From positions 62,001 to 126,000 of the forward strand of contig NZ_JAMQON010000008.1 of the NCBI RefSeq assembly GCF_031624395.1: a DNA stretch of 64,000 bases. The letters are read 5' to 3'. The notes under the pieces were generated by a model, which worked only from the letters and a program-made list of their open reading frames with translations, did no database searches and had not been told where the DNA came from. The stretch is from Halomicroarcula saliterrae (GTDB lineage: Archaea; Halobacteriota; Halobacteria; Halobacteriales; Haloarculaceae). Each line of letters starts with the position of its first letter. The first letter of the stretch is position 1. Positions 25,265-35,993 of this stretch are shown here, piece by piece. The position numbers and the translations under genes were made by a program.

Positions 25265-25625
25265 ATGTACACCATCGCAGGCATCGTCTTTGTCGATTGC
25301 GCTTACAAATCAAAAACAGGGGGCGTCACTTACCCATAGAATCAAAATCGTGAGCTGGCTTCGACTGGGTTCGCCGCATCGCACGGGGACAAACGACTGC
25401 GAGGGGAGCGTATGCGGTTCACTGTTCGGGTCTAATACTGTCTGAAACCGCTGCCCCCACGAACTCCGGGTTACTCAGAGCGAGCGTGCATACGGGAATA
25501 CATACCCATCAGATTGAGCAGACCAGCAATCGGGAGTGATGGCCATACTCATTGGTCGGTTTCGATTCGAAGATTTCTCGCCCTGATATCCGCCCCTTAA
25601 TAAGCACAATTGTAATAAATTATGA
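25265..25625. other. Divergent intergenic region between permease and DoxX
   Basis: No gene seen in 361 bases. It contains the TAGAATCAA element at 25337-25345 and an AT-rich CTTAATAAGC at about 25596-25605, which could be the TATA box of the DoxX gene. The rest shows nothing recognisable. Confidence 0.4.
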
Positions 25626-25646
25626 ATGAATCATTCTAGCTGCACT

Positions 25647-26219
25647 ATGGCAACGACAGAAACCCTCGAAACGGAAATCTGGGGCCGTCCCGTCACGTTC
25701 GACTACTCCGAGCACTGGGTCGGATACTCACTGTTCCTCCTTCGCATCGTGATGGGGTGGACGCTCTTTCAGGGCGGCGTCACGAAGCTCGTCACGTATC
25801 TGGACGCCAACCCGGAGAACAACTGGACTGCCGCTGGTTTCCTGATGAACGCCGTCCCGGAAGGTAATCCGCTGATGGGATTCTGGGGGAGTATGGCTGG
25901 GAACCCACTCATCGACCAGCTCAATATGTGGGGGCTCACGTTGACCGGACTCGCACTTATCTTGGGTGCGTTCGTCCGTTGGAGCGCCTTCTGGGGTGCG
26001 GTGATGATGCTGTTCTACTGGCTCGCGTCGCTGACCGGCGGGCTTCTGGCAGGGCTTCCTGTCGCCCACGGGTGGGTCGTCGACGACCACATCGTGTACG
26101 CCGTCCTCCTGTTCGGGCTGGGCGCGTTCGGTGCTGGGCGGATTCTCGGGCTGGATGCCTATCTCGAAGACCTTGAGATCGTGCAGTCCAATCCGTGGCT
26201 CCGGTACTTGCTCGGGTGA
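25647..26219 (+). CDS. DoxX-family membrane protein
   Basis: A 190-residue protein with four helices and the DoxX pattern: LFLLRIVMGWTLFQGGVTKL, WGLTLTGLALILGAFVRWSAFWGA and a C-terminal GAGRILGLDAYLEDLE. An ATG 21 bases upstream (25626) is also possible and would be leaderless from the AT-rich element near 25600. DoxX proteins occur in thiosulfate oxidation and redox stress complexes. Two relatives are in this window, one broken (35994) and one intact (60585). Confidence 0.85.
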   Translation: MATTETLETEIWGRPVTFDYSEHWVGYSLFLLRIVMGWTLFQGGVTKLVTYLDANPENNWTAAGFLMNAVPEGNPLMGFWGSMAGNPLIDQLNMWGLTLTGLALILGAFVRWSAFWGAVMMLFYWLASLTGGLLAGLPVAHGWVVDDHIVYAVLLFGLGAFGAGRILGLDAYLEDLEIVQSNPWLRYLLG

Positions 26220-26355
26220 TTCGAAAGGAAGCCTCGAAAACGTCCTCCTGTACCGTTTTCGTATGTCGACGAAACGTCGGTGGTCCCCTTCGACGGGCGT
26301 TTGCTTTCGAATCGTAACGACAATCGCATTGAACCATGCCGACGTATTACTAGAC

Positions 26356-26655
26356 ATGAGCACGACTACCAGCAACACCGCAAACCGTACTGACCAAGCT
26401 GAGGATGCAGTCCGAGAACTGAACGCGATTGCACTCGGGGCATCCGGAGCGATCGTCGCAGCAGCCGTGATGCTACTGCTCGGTGTCTTCGGTGCTGTCG
26501 GAGTGTACGAGGGTGCGGTAGCGATGATGGAACAGTGGCACCTGTTCTTCGAACCGACCGTCGTCGGAACGGTGGCGGGCATGGTCGAGGCAACTGTCAT
26601 TAGCTTCGTTCTCGTGTACGCCTTCGCGTGGTTGTACAACGCGCTCGCACGGTGA
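26356..26655 (+). CDS. Two-helix membrane protein, DUF5676-like
   Basis: A 99-residue protein from ATG 26356 with an acidic N-terminus and two helices (about 25-50 and 70-95) ending LVYAFAWLYNALAR. The shape and the final AWLYN match DUF5676, small proteins often next to copper genes in bacteria. It may be co-transcribed with the SRPBCC gene 33 bases later. The family call is tentative. Confidence 0.55.
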   Translation: MSTTTSNTANRTDQAEDAVRELNAIALGASGAIVAAAVMLLLGVFGAVGVYEGAVAMMEQWHLFFEPTVVGTVAGMVEATVISFVLVYAFAWLYNALAR

Positions 26656-26688
26656 GCGAAGGAAAAATGAGAGCGTGGAGAGACCACC

Positions 26689-27222
26689 ATGTATGTCACT
26701 GACAAAGCCGAAATCGTCATCGACGCATCGCCCGAGGAGATCTGGGACTACGTAACTGACCCCGTCCACTGGACGGCATCGAACCCCGAGGAACACTACG
26801 GACTCGAATACGACACACCCGATAATCGCCCACAAGAGGGGGCGACATTCCACCAGGCGGAAGAAGTCGCTGGGATGTACGCCGATCTGCACGGCCGATT
26901 TCAGTACATCGATCATCCACACGTGGCGGTCTGGACTGGGACAGCGTACTATCCACTCCTTCGTGGACTTGTCACCGTTCGAATCCCCGAAGGTGGTACG
27001 ATTCGGCTCGAAGAGACTGAGGATGGAACCCGGATGTCACACGCCGTCTGGATGGACTTCCCGAATAACCGCCGGGGCCGGTTGCTAAAGCGGCTCTTTA
27101 CCACCGTTCTTGACGGGAAGGCCAAGCTCTACGACCACACCAACAAGGAGCTCGTCTTCTTCAAGGAACGCATCGAGTCGACAGCCCATAAGCCCCCAAA
27201 ACCGACGGACGAGAGTCCGTAG
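26689..27222 (+). CDS. SRPBCC (START-like) ligand-binding protein
   Basis: A 177-residue protein beginning KAEIVIDASPEEIWDYVTDPVHW, the typical first strand and helix of SRPBCC folds, and ending with a long C-terminal helix (LLKRLFTTVLDGKAKLYD). The fold binds hydrophobic small molecules; the ligand is unknown. It is followed by the USP gene after 24 bases. Confidence 0.75.
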   Translation: MYVTDKAEIVIDASPEEIWDYVTDPVHWTASNPEEHYGLEYDTPDNRPQEGATFHQAEEVAGMYADLHGRFQYIDHPHVAVWTGTAYYPLLRGLVTVRIPEGGTIRLEETEDGTRMSHAVWMDFPNNRRGRLLKRLFTTVLDGKAKLYDHTNKELVFFKERIESTAHKPPKPTDESP

Positions 27223-27246
27223 CAACATCAACGCACTCATCCAACC

Positions 27247-28146
27247 ATGTATACCGACATCCTCATCCCGACTGATGGCAGCGATAACGTCGAGCCCGCA
27301 ATCCAATACGGACTTGAGCTCGCTCGCCGATACGACGCAACTGTCCACGCGCTCCACGTCGTCGACAGTTCGCCCATCGAGCGAAAGCTGGAACTGACTG
27401 CGCTGGAAACCGACCTGGAGACACTCCCAGACACGTGGTATGAGGCTGGCGATGCCGCCACCAAGCAGATCGAAACTCGAGCTGCAGAACATGGTCTCGA
27501 CGCAGTAACTGAGGTTCGCCGTGGCATTCCAGCGCGTGAAATTCGTTCCTACATCACCGATACCGGGATCGACCTCGTCTGTATGGGAACCCGAGGACAC
27601 ACCGGTCTCGACCGAGTCCTGCTCGGCAGTGTAACGACCCGACTCGTCCGTACTGTCGATATCCCCGTGCTCAGTGTCAAAGCAAAACAGGCGCTATCAG
27701 AACCCGGAATGCGGGGAGGCTTTGAGACTATCCTCGTCCCGACTGACGGGAGTAAGCCCGCACGAGAGGCAGTCACGCACGCTCTTGATTTGGCTCGGAC
27801 GTACGATGCGACACTTCATGCCCTCTACGTTGTGGATAGAGGTGCCTACGCGTCTCGTCCGGGATGGACGTGGGACGAACTGCAGCAAGTACTGGAGCAA
27901 AACGGAGAGACTGTCCTCGAAGATGTCCAGTCCCGGGCAACTGCCGACGGTGTTTCAGTCGCTGCTGAGATCACCCACGGTGTTCCTCATCAGGCAATCG
28001 GAGATTACTGCGATCAACACGGAATCGACCTCGTCGTGATGGGAACACACGGACGGTCCAGCCTTTCACGACGGATCATCGGAAGTGTGACCGAACGGGT
28101 TCTTCGGAACTCGGACGAGCCAGTATTGACCATTCGAGGAGTATAG
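27247..28146 (+). CDS. Tandem universal stress protein
   Basis: A 299-residue protein of two USP domains (about 1-145 and 157-299). Each has the start MYTDILIPTDGS or FETILVPTDGS and an ATP-binding loop near its end (MGTRGHTGLDRVLLGSVTTR and MGTHGRSSLSRRIIGSVTER), so both probably bind ATP. It is a cytosolic stress protein. A single-domain relative occurs at 59697-60146 in the second DoxX/HTH module. Confidence 0.9.
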   Translation: MYTDILIPTDGSDNVEPAIQYGLELARRYDATVHALHVVDSSPIERKLELTALETDLETLPDTWYEAGDAATKQIETRAAEHGLDAVTEVRRGIPAREIRSYITDTGIDLVCMGTRGHTGLDRVLLGSVTTRLVRTVDIPVLSVKAKQALSEPGMRGGFETILVPTDGSKPAREAVTHALDLARTYDATLHALYVVDRGAYASRPGWTWDELQQVLEQNGETVLEDVQSRATADGVSVAAEITHGVPHQAIGDYCDQHGIDLVVMGTHGRSSLSRRIIGSVTERVLRNSDEPVLTIRGV

Positions 28147-28158
28147 CCGTGGCTCGAG

Positions 28159-28434
28159 CTACCGGCGAAGCGAGATGAGAAGAACCACGAATCCGAGACC
28201 GATGGCGACCGATTCGATGATGTGGACAAGGGCGAGATCAAGCCCCCCGAACTCGAACAGTACTCCTTCGATGAACACACCGAGGGTAATAATTCCAAAG
28301 CCAACTGCAGCGTTTCTCATATAGTACGTCCCTGTTCGTCGATACGCCTCGAAACTGTAGTACGTGATCAGAATACCGAGGGCAAGGACAGCCAGGCGGA
28401 CGGCCACGAGAACGGCTGTTGTCGTATCCACCAT
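28159..28434 (-). CDS. DUF7521-like small membrane protein
   Basis: A 91-residue protein with three helices, related to the next gene (RLAVLALGILITYYSFEAYRR matches KLVTMVLGFVIAYQAYRGYRR). It is the third gene of the HTH-DUF7521-DUF7521 operon, 3 bases after the second. These small membrane proteins accompany winged-helix regulators in haloarchaea. Their function is unknown. Confidence 0.75.
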   Translation of the reverse strand: MVDTTTAVLVAVRLAVLALGILITYYSFEAYRRTGTYYMRNAAVGFGIITLGVFIEGVLFEFGGLDLALVHIIESVAIGLGFVVLLISLRR

Positions 28435-28437
28435 TAG

Positions 28438-28725
28438 TCAGTCCTCCAGTTTCTGCGGGTCACGTCCGTATAGAGCGTAGAGGATCGTGAGCATACCAAT
28501 CGCGACGATGGTTGTTGCCACCGTTCCCGCATTATGTAAGGTCAGGCCAACCACGTCGAACAAGATTCCTTCGACGATCGCGCCGAAGCTGATAATGGCG
28601 AACCCGACCGCGAGGTACAGCATCGATTGACTGTTGCTACGTCGGTACCCTCGATAGGCCTGATAGGCGATCACGAATCCCAGAACCATTGTGACGAGCT
28701 TTGCGACGATGAGTCCGGGGTGCAT
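28438..28725 (-). CDS. DUF7521-like small membrane protein
   Basis: A 95-residue, three-helix protein from ATG 28725, just 2 bases after the regulator stop, so translation is coupled. It shares VIAYQAYRGY and the C-terminal MLTILYALY with the copies at 61614-61889 and the fragment at 59280. A central Glu (GAIVEGILFD) is conserved among the copies. It may be a membrane partner that signals to the winged-helix protein; this is inference from constant pairing. Confidence 0.75.
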   Translation of the reverse strand: MHPGLIVAKLVTMVLGFVIAYQAYRGYRRSNSQSMLYLAVGFAIISFGAIVEGILFDVVGLTLHNAGTVATTIVAIGMLTILYALYGRDPQKLED

Positions 28726-28727
28726 GG

Positions 28728-29078
28728 TTATTCGTTCCTCATTGTGTTCCACAACCGAGCAAATCTGTCGGGCGCGTCTTCTCGAAGTTCGATACGGATG
28801 TCGAATCCTGATTCGAGGAGCTGGACCTCGACGCGGTCGAGTTGGGCTTCGTATTCGCTGTAATGATGACCGTCGGGATCAACGTGCGTTCGCTCGATAA
28901 GCAGATCGTACTCCAGTAACGTGTTGACCCGTCTGGAAACTGTCGAGACTGACATGTCACACTCTTCGCTGAGTTCCTTGGCGGACAGCTGTTTTGGGCG
29001 AGTCGCCTCGAGGATGGCGCGTGCATAGTCGTCGTCAAGGATTTCGAGAATCCCCGAGATGTCTCGCTCCTCACTCAC
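28728..29078 (-). CDS. Winged-helix regulator paired with DUF7521
   Basis: A 116-residue protein with LDDDYARAILEATRPKQLSAK, ELSEECDMSVSTVSRRVNTL and a wing around HVDPDGHHYSEY. It has no cysteine ligand except Cys in EECDMS. A TATA box at 29101-29108 would place transcription at the start codon, so the mRNA is probably leaderless. A perfect inverted repeat sits 10 bases beyond the TATA box. Its closest relative is at 61260-61610 with the same gene order. Confidence 0.8.
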   Translation of the reverse strand: MSEERDISGILEILDDDYARAILEATRPKQLSAKELSEECDMSVSTVSRRVNTLLEYDLLIERTHVDPDGHHYSEYEAQLDRVEVQLLESGFDIRIELREDAPDRFARLWNTMRNE

Positions 29079-29100
29079 AATCCGTGTTGTTGTGGGTGGG

Positions 29101-29108
29101 TATATAAA
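29101..29108 (-). promoter_or_regulatory. TATA box of the HTH-DUF7521 operon (leaderless)
   Basis: TTTATATA on the minus strand is centred about 27 bases from the start at 29078, the spacing expected for a leaderless haloarchaeal transcript. Confidence 0.6.
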
Positions 29109-29117
29109 GGAACGCCG

Positions 29118-29136
29118 ATTTGCTGACCCAGCAAAT
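29118..29136. promoter_or_regulatory. Operator-like repeat ATTTGCTG-ACC-CAGCAAAT
   Basis: A perfect 8-base inverted repeat with a 3-base centre, between the divergent HTH (29078) and cupredoxin (29195) genes and 10 bases upstream of the HTH TATA box. Its inner 17 bases are identical to 17396-17412; a diverged form is at 61203-61219 in the same place before the paralogous HTH gene. Probable binding site of this HTH family. Confidence 0.7.
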
Positions 29137-29194
29137 CTGCTTTCCGGACTATATGCCCAGACCGTGTAGGTTCACCTGTAAGGTGACCGATGCC

Positions 29195-29842
29195 ATGACC
29201 GATTCACTCACGCGTCGACGGATGCTCCAGCTGACTGGCGGTGCGGCAGTCGTTGGGCTTGCCGGGTGCACTGGAACGCAGAACAACGATGGCGGAGCGG
29301 CAAACGGCACGCCGACTGAGACTGGCCACGACGACGGCGGCACGGAGTCCGGTCACAGCGACGACGAGGATGACCACGACGAAGCAGTCGGGGCACCGTC
29401 CGATACGGCCGAGGTGCGGATGATTACCGAGGACGGTGGCTACCACTTCGAGCCCCACGTCGTGCGGGTGAACGTCGGGGGAACGGTCACCTGGAACAAC
29501 GAGAGTGGGAGTCACTCGACGACCGCCTACCACCCCGACAACGACCAGCCCCAGCTCGTCCCCGACGGCGCAGCGGCCTGGGACAGCGGCATCGTCTCCG
29601 AGCAGGGTGCGACGTTCGAACACACCTTCGAGACCGAGGGTGTCTACCACTACTACTGTACGCCCCACGAGAGCCTCGGGATGATCGGTAGCGTCATCGT
29701 CGGTGAGCCGGACCCCCACGAGCAGGTCGCACTCGAAGAGCCGCCGGCCGACAAGCCCGAGCGCGTCCGCGAGAAGCTCGAAGAACTCAATGGGATGATT
29801 CGGACGGCACTCGGCGACGACCACGAAGAGGACAGCCAGTAG
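29195..29842 (+). CDS. Cupredoxin Tat lipoprotein with His/Asp-rich linker
   Basis: A 215-residue protein from ATG 29195. It has a Tat motif (TRRRMLQLTGG), lipobox LAGC, a His/Asp-rich linker (GHDDGGTESGHSDDEDDHDE) and a cupredoxin domain with ligands in SHSTTAY and YYCTPHESLGM. The His-rich segment may bind additional metal. It ends with a short helical tail. It diverges from the HTH-DUF7521 operon across the inverted repeat and is a likely member of its regulon. Confidence 0.85.
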   Translation: MTDSLTRRRMLQLTGGAAVVGLAGCTGTQNNDGGAANGTPTETGHDDGGTESGHSDDEDDHDEAVGAPSDTAEVRMITEDGGYHFEPHVVRVNVGGTVTWNNESGSHSTTAYHPDNDQPQLVPDGAAAWDSGIVSEQGATFEHTFETEGVYHYYCTPHESLGMIGSVIVGEPDPHEQVALEEPPADKPERVREKLEELNGMIRTALGDDHEEDSQ

Positions 29843-29902
29843 ACCCACATAGCTTTCCCACCGTAGCAAGCACTTCTCATCAGGACGGAGGAGCGTCGAC
29901 GG

Positions 29903-30328
29903 ATGGGTATTTCAACACAGCACCAAGATCGACCACTCGCGCTCTGGGCACTCATCGCGACGATTGGTGTGCTCGGCGTGTCGGGACTCGCCGGCGGCGG
30001 CCAGTTCATCCTCGCTCCCTCGGGGCGTCTTATTGGAATCTCGCCGACGCTTCTGGCTGGTTCCCCGTTCGATAGCTATCTGGTTCCCGGGGTCATCCTC
30101 TTCAGTATCCTCGGTGTGTTCCCGCTGGTCGTCGTGTACGGCCTCTTCCGTCGAAAACGATGGGCGTGGCCGGCGGCCATCGCCGTCGGCGTCGCGCTCG
30201 TCGTCTGGGTCCTCGTCGAAGGGGCCGTCATCGGATTCGGGAAACGGTTGCAGTATCCCCACCTAATCCAGGGTGTGGTGATTGTCGGTCTTTCAGTTCT
30301 TCCCTCTGTTCGAGCGGCTCTCAGATGA
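29903..30328 (+). CDS. Four-helix membrane protein, unknown
   Basis: A 141-residue protein with four predicted helices (about 13-35, 58-82, 88-110 and 118-136). It has no conserved motif that I recognise. Its 3' end overlaps the convergent protease-like gene by 8 bases. It may be co-transcribed with the cupredoxin 60 bases upstream. Confidence 0.6.
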   Translation: MGISTQHQDRPLALWALIATIGVLGVSGLAGGGQFILAPSGRLIGISPTLLAGSPFDSYLVPGVILFSILGVFPLVVVYGLFRRKRWAWPAAIAVGVALVVWVLVEGAVIGFGKRLQYPHLIQGVVIVGLSVLPSVRAALR

Positions 30329-30854
30329 GAAGATTGTACCCGACGTGGGCGAGCGAAAGTGCGAGATACCCGAGCACGAGTGCCGCCAGGGTTCGCCGAG
30401 AGAGTGATGGGAACCCGATGTCGTCGGAGCCGTGAATCCGCTCGCCGAGTGCGTACGCGAACCGCCCGGCGAGTAACGCGAACGGCAGGTGGACGAACAC
30501 CAGCGGGAGCACGAGCGAGTCGAACCGGACTGTCGCCTCCAGCCGCGACAGGTACTCGAGTTTGAGCACGAGTTCGAGGAGCGCAACGGTCAGCCCGGAG
30601 GCCACGGTCGCGAGCAACCCCTCGGTCTTCGAGAGGAGCGTCCCCCGACGGTAACTCCAGCCGTAGAAGACGAGTATCAATGGGACGAACCGGACGAATG
30701 CCTCCTCGACGAGTCCGACCAGAAGTGTCCAGGTCGCGAGGGTCGTCACTCCGAGCAAGAGAAGTTCGAACTGGTAGGCGATCCACACGCCGACCCCGGT
30801 CACGACGCTGCTCACGCCCACGAGCCCGACCAACGACCGATACTGGAGCGTCAT
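30321..30854 (-). CDS. CPBP-like intramembrane protease family protein
   Basis: A 177-residue membrane protein from ATG 30854. It carries EEAFVR (Glu50-Glu51-x3-Arg55) and HVGYN (His170-x3-Asn174), the first and last metal-site motifs of the CPBP (Abi/CAAX) intramembrane proteases, plus His122 in VFVHLPF. About six helices. PrsW proteases are an alternative with a similar EE motif. It diverges from the Lon-like gene at 31000, so two protease-type genes share one control region. Confidence 0.6.
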   Translation of the reverse strand: MTLQYRSLVGLVGVSSVVTGVGVWIAYQFELLLLGVTTLATWTLLVGLVEEAFVRFVPLILVFYGWSYRRGTLLSKTEGLLATVASGLTVALLELVLKLEYLSRLEATVRFDSLVLPLVFVHLPFALLAGRFAYALGERIHGSDDIGFPSLSRRTLAALVLGYLALSLAHVGYNLLI

Positions 30855-30948
30855 GAGTGGTGATGAGACTGTGTCTATCCGTCGGTGCGCGACCGAAATA
30901 GGCGTACCCGTTCGAAACGCGTACACGAAGAGCATTTATTACTGCACC

Positions 30949-30967
30949 CGTGTTACATAGTAACACG
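30949..30967. promoter_or_regulatory. Operator-like repeat CGTGTTAC-ATA-GTAACACG
   Basis: A perfect 8-base inverted repeat with a 3-base centre between the divergent protease-like genes. A TATA-like TTTATT at 30935-30940 lies just upstream for the plus-strand gene, so the repeat would overlap the transcription start and could block it. The binding protein is not identified in this window. Confidence 0.6.
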
Positions 30968-30999
30968 CAAACCCCAGCGTAGCCACGCACCATACTGCT

Positions 31000-31734
31000 A
31001 TGCCCACCGATGACTCCGCGTCCGTCTCTCGCCCGTCCGATACGGAAAGAGACGTTGTAGGACGGGTGGAAGAGACGATTCTGTCACGGCGAGGGTTCCT
31101 CGCAGGACTCGGCCTGGGGGGCGTCGGCGGCGCTGGGGTGGTTCTCGGTCTCACGCGAGCGGGAGAAGGATTTCAGTCGCTGGCGACGCTTGCGGGTGGA
31201 GCCACGCTTCCCGCGACAACACGCTACTATCTTCCAGCGGTCGACGGCTCGGGCGACGGGCTCGTCGTCCCGTTCGAGTTCGATTTCACCGACGGGGACG
31301 GTGAGCTGTTCGTCAACCTGAACGGAATCGAAGTCCGTCACGACCTCCAGCTCTCGCTCCGAGAAGCGAGGGAGACGGCCACACGTCTCACCGGAGAGTC
31401 GCTCACCAACATGGCGACGCACATCACGTTCGAGCCCCCCTCGTCCGGCGTGCTTGCACTCCGCGGGAAGAGCTGGGAGGCCGGGCTTACCGTCGCACTC
31501 GTTGCTAGCCTCCGCCAGCAGTCGCTCTCACAGGAGACGCTCATGACGGGAATCGTCGACGACGAGGGCGCGTTGCTCCCCGTCGGCGGGATCGAGACGA
31601 AAGCGCGCGCGGCGCGGGCAGTCGGCGCACGGGAGCTAATCATCCCGGCAAGCGAACCGACGGACGTGGCTGTTCAAGGGCTCCGAATCGTCGAATCTCC
31701 CTCGATTACAGATGCACTCGACCGGATTCTGTGA
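31000..31734 (+). CDS. Membrane-anchored Lon-like (S16) protease domain
   Basis: A 244-residue protein. A Tat-like motif (SRRGFLAGLG, 29-38) and hydrophobic stretch anchor or export it. Residues 115-244 resemble the Lon proteolytic domain: candidate catalytic Ser158 in RGKSWEAGL, the conserved TGIVDDEGALLPVGGIETK with Lys201, and the AARAVGARELIIP helix-strand unit. No AAA ATPase domain is present. Archaeal Lon-like proteins without ATPase (COG1750 type) exist, but the Tat-type leader here would put it outside the membrane. Ser motif spacing differs from classic PSAG, so activity is unproven. Confidence 0.7.
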   Translation: MPTDDSASVSRPSDTERDVVGRVEETILSRRGFLAGLGLGGVGGAGVVLGLTRAGEGFQSLATLAGGATLPATTRYYLPAVDGSGDGLVVPFEFDFTDGDGELFVNLNGIEVRHDLQLSLREARETATRLTGESLTNMATHITFEPPSSGVLALRGKSWEAGLTVALVASLRQQSLSQETLMTGIVDDEGALLPVGGIETKARAARAVGARELIIPASEPTDVAVQGLRIVESPSITDALDRIL

Positions 31735-31837
31735 CCGGGGCGTCTCACTGCTGATTGGGTCCAAGGAGCGAATCGGTCCAGCCTAGCCGATGGCTTACGG
31801 GAAACGATTCAAGAGTCGGGTCGGCGTAGCTCAGGGT

Positions 31838-34615
<2,778 letters not shown>

Positions 34616-34641
34616 TAAGGGGCAACTATCCTGAGTGACAA

Positions 34642-35898
34642 ATGGTATTAGAGACAACTACTTCACGATCTGAAAGTTTCCGCTCTCGCTCACAGCAGTC
34701 GTCTGAACCGTTACCGCGAATCCAACGCGTGGCAGTACTCGGTGGGGCAGTCGGCGGTCTCGCCGCTGCTGAAGGCTTTTCCAAGCGAGGTTTCGAAGTA
34801 GACCTTTTCGAACGTCAGTCGTACGACGACAAACGAGTCAACTGTGGGGAAGCGATGACGGCCGTCTCGAAGATTCCACTCCGTTCGATGTCGGCGAATG
34901 GGTTCGTCAATGCTCTTCCGGAGTTACGTGTGGATATCTACGACGGAACGACATCCAGCAGACAGCACACCGGGAGTGGGAGATTCCCGGCCTCCGATAC
35001 GTACATCACCGACCGAAACATCGTTGAACGACGATGGTCCGAACGCCTCGCTGAAAAGGGCGTTTCGATTCACGAAAACCACCAGATCACGAAGGCGGAG
35101 TTCCGGACGTTGGCCGATAAATACGACCTCTTGGTCGACGCGACTGGCCAACCGTCGATTACCAGCAAAGTTCGAGGGAGAACGGACGAGTACGCGGGTC
35201 GGATGATCGCCCTCAATGCTGACGTGGAGGGCGACTTTTCAGATCTCTACCCGAATAGCCAGATCGTTCTTGAGGGCTATACCGGGTACGCGTGGGCGTT
35301 CTCGAAATCGCCCGAGCGGGCAAACGTCGGCATCGGGTGGACTGAGAGCGAACGCCCAGCCGATTACATAGCCGCATTTGAGGCGGCGTGTGAACGAAAC
35401 GGCTGGCCGATACCATCTCGGAGTCAGACGAATATCGCTATCATCCCCGAAGGACCGAGTCTCGATCCTGCGCTGACCTATCTACCTGAGTGGCCCGTCG
35501 TTCGTGTCGGGGATGCGGCTGGACTCGCGAATCGGCTGACCGGGAAGGGGATCTCGCAAGCAATTCAGTCGTCGTATCTCGCAGCCAAGTTGACGGCGGA
35601 GGGAAGCCTTCAGGAGTATCCAGACCGACTCTATCGGACGATGAAAGGGGAGTACCTGCTCGCCCGGATTATGCGGCACCTCGTCGAGACGCGTCAGATG
35701 ACCGTTCTCGGTGATGCCGTCCAAGTGGTGTCTGGAATCGACATCGAAGACATCGATCGATCCCCACGGGCGGTTCTTCGTCGCTTCTTGGGGCATCCAC
35801 GGGTGGCTGCTCGGATCTTCTCCAACCCGGCTGTAATCAAGCAGACGTATGCCGCCGTCACAGACGCCTGGGAATACGATACTATTCAGCCAGTATGA
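34642..35898 (+). CDS. FAD-dependent oxidoreductase, geranylgeranyl-reductase-like
   Basis: A 418-residue flavoprotein with an FAD-binding start (VAVLGGAVGGLAAAEGFSKR, about 30-49), a Cys in RVNCGEAMTA typical of geranylgeranyl reductases, and the second FAD motif VRVGDAAGLANRLTGKGIS. Such enzymes saturate isoprenoid chains of archaeal lipids or quinones, though related flavoproteins have other substrates. It follows aconitase by 26 bases. Confidence 0.8.
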   Translation: MVLETTTSRSESFRSRSQQSSEPLPRIQRVAVLGGAVGGLAAAEGFSKRGFEVDLFERQSYDDKRVNCGEAMTAVSKIPLRSMSANGFVNALPELRVDIYDGTTSSRQHTGSGRFPASDTYITDRNIVERRWSERLAEKGVSIHENHQITKAEFRTLADKYDLLVDATGQPSITSKVRGRTDEYAGRMIALNADVEGDFSDLYPNSQIVLEGYTGYAWAFSKSPERANVGIGWTESERPADYIAAFEAACERNGWPIPSRSQTNIAIIPEGPSLDPALTYLPEWPVVRVGDAAGLANRLTGKGISQAIQSSYLAAKLTAEGSLQEYPDRLYRTMKGEYLLARIMRHLVETRQMTVLGDAVQVVSGIDIEDIDRSPRAVLRRFLGHPRVAARIFSNPAVIKQTYAAVTDAWEYDTIQPV

Positions 35899-35962
35899 CG
35901 GTATCGGAGAGATCACCCCGAAAAGGGCTCTCTATTCCGGTATGGCGAGATCCCAACGCGAT

Positions 35963-35969
35963 TTTATAA
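35963..35969 (+). promoter_or_regulatory. TATA box of DoxX gene (leaderless)
   Basis: TTTATAA centred 28 bases before ATG 35994, the spacing for a leaderless transcript. Confidence 0.55.
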
Positions 35970-35993
35970 CACCTTCCCGGGAATTAGCACGAT

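Noticed and set aside
25480-25545. A possible further copy of the TTTGCTG..CAGCAAA operator (GAGCAGACCAGCAAT)
   Set aside because: Too few matches and no symmetry.
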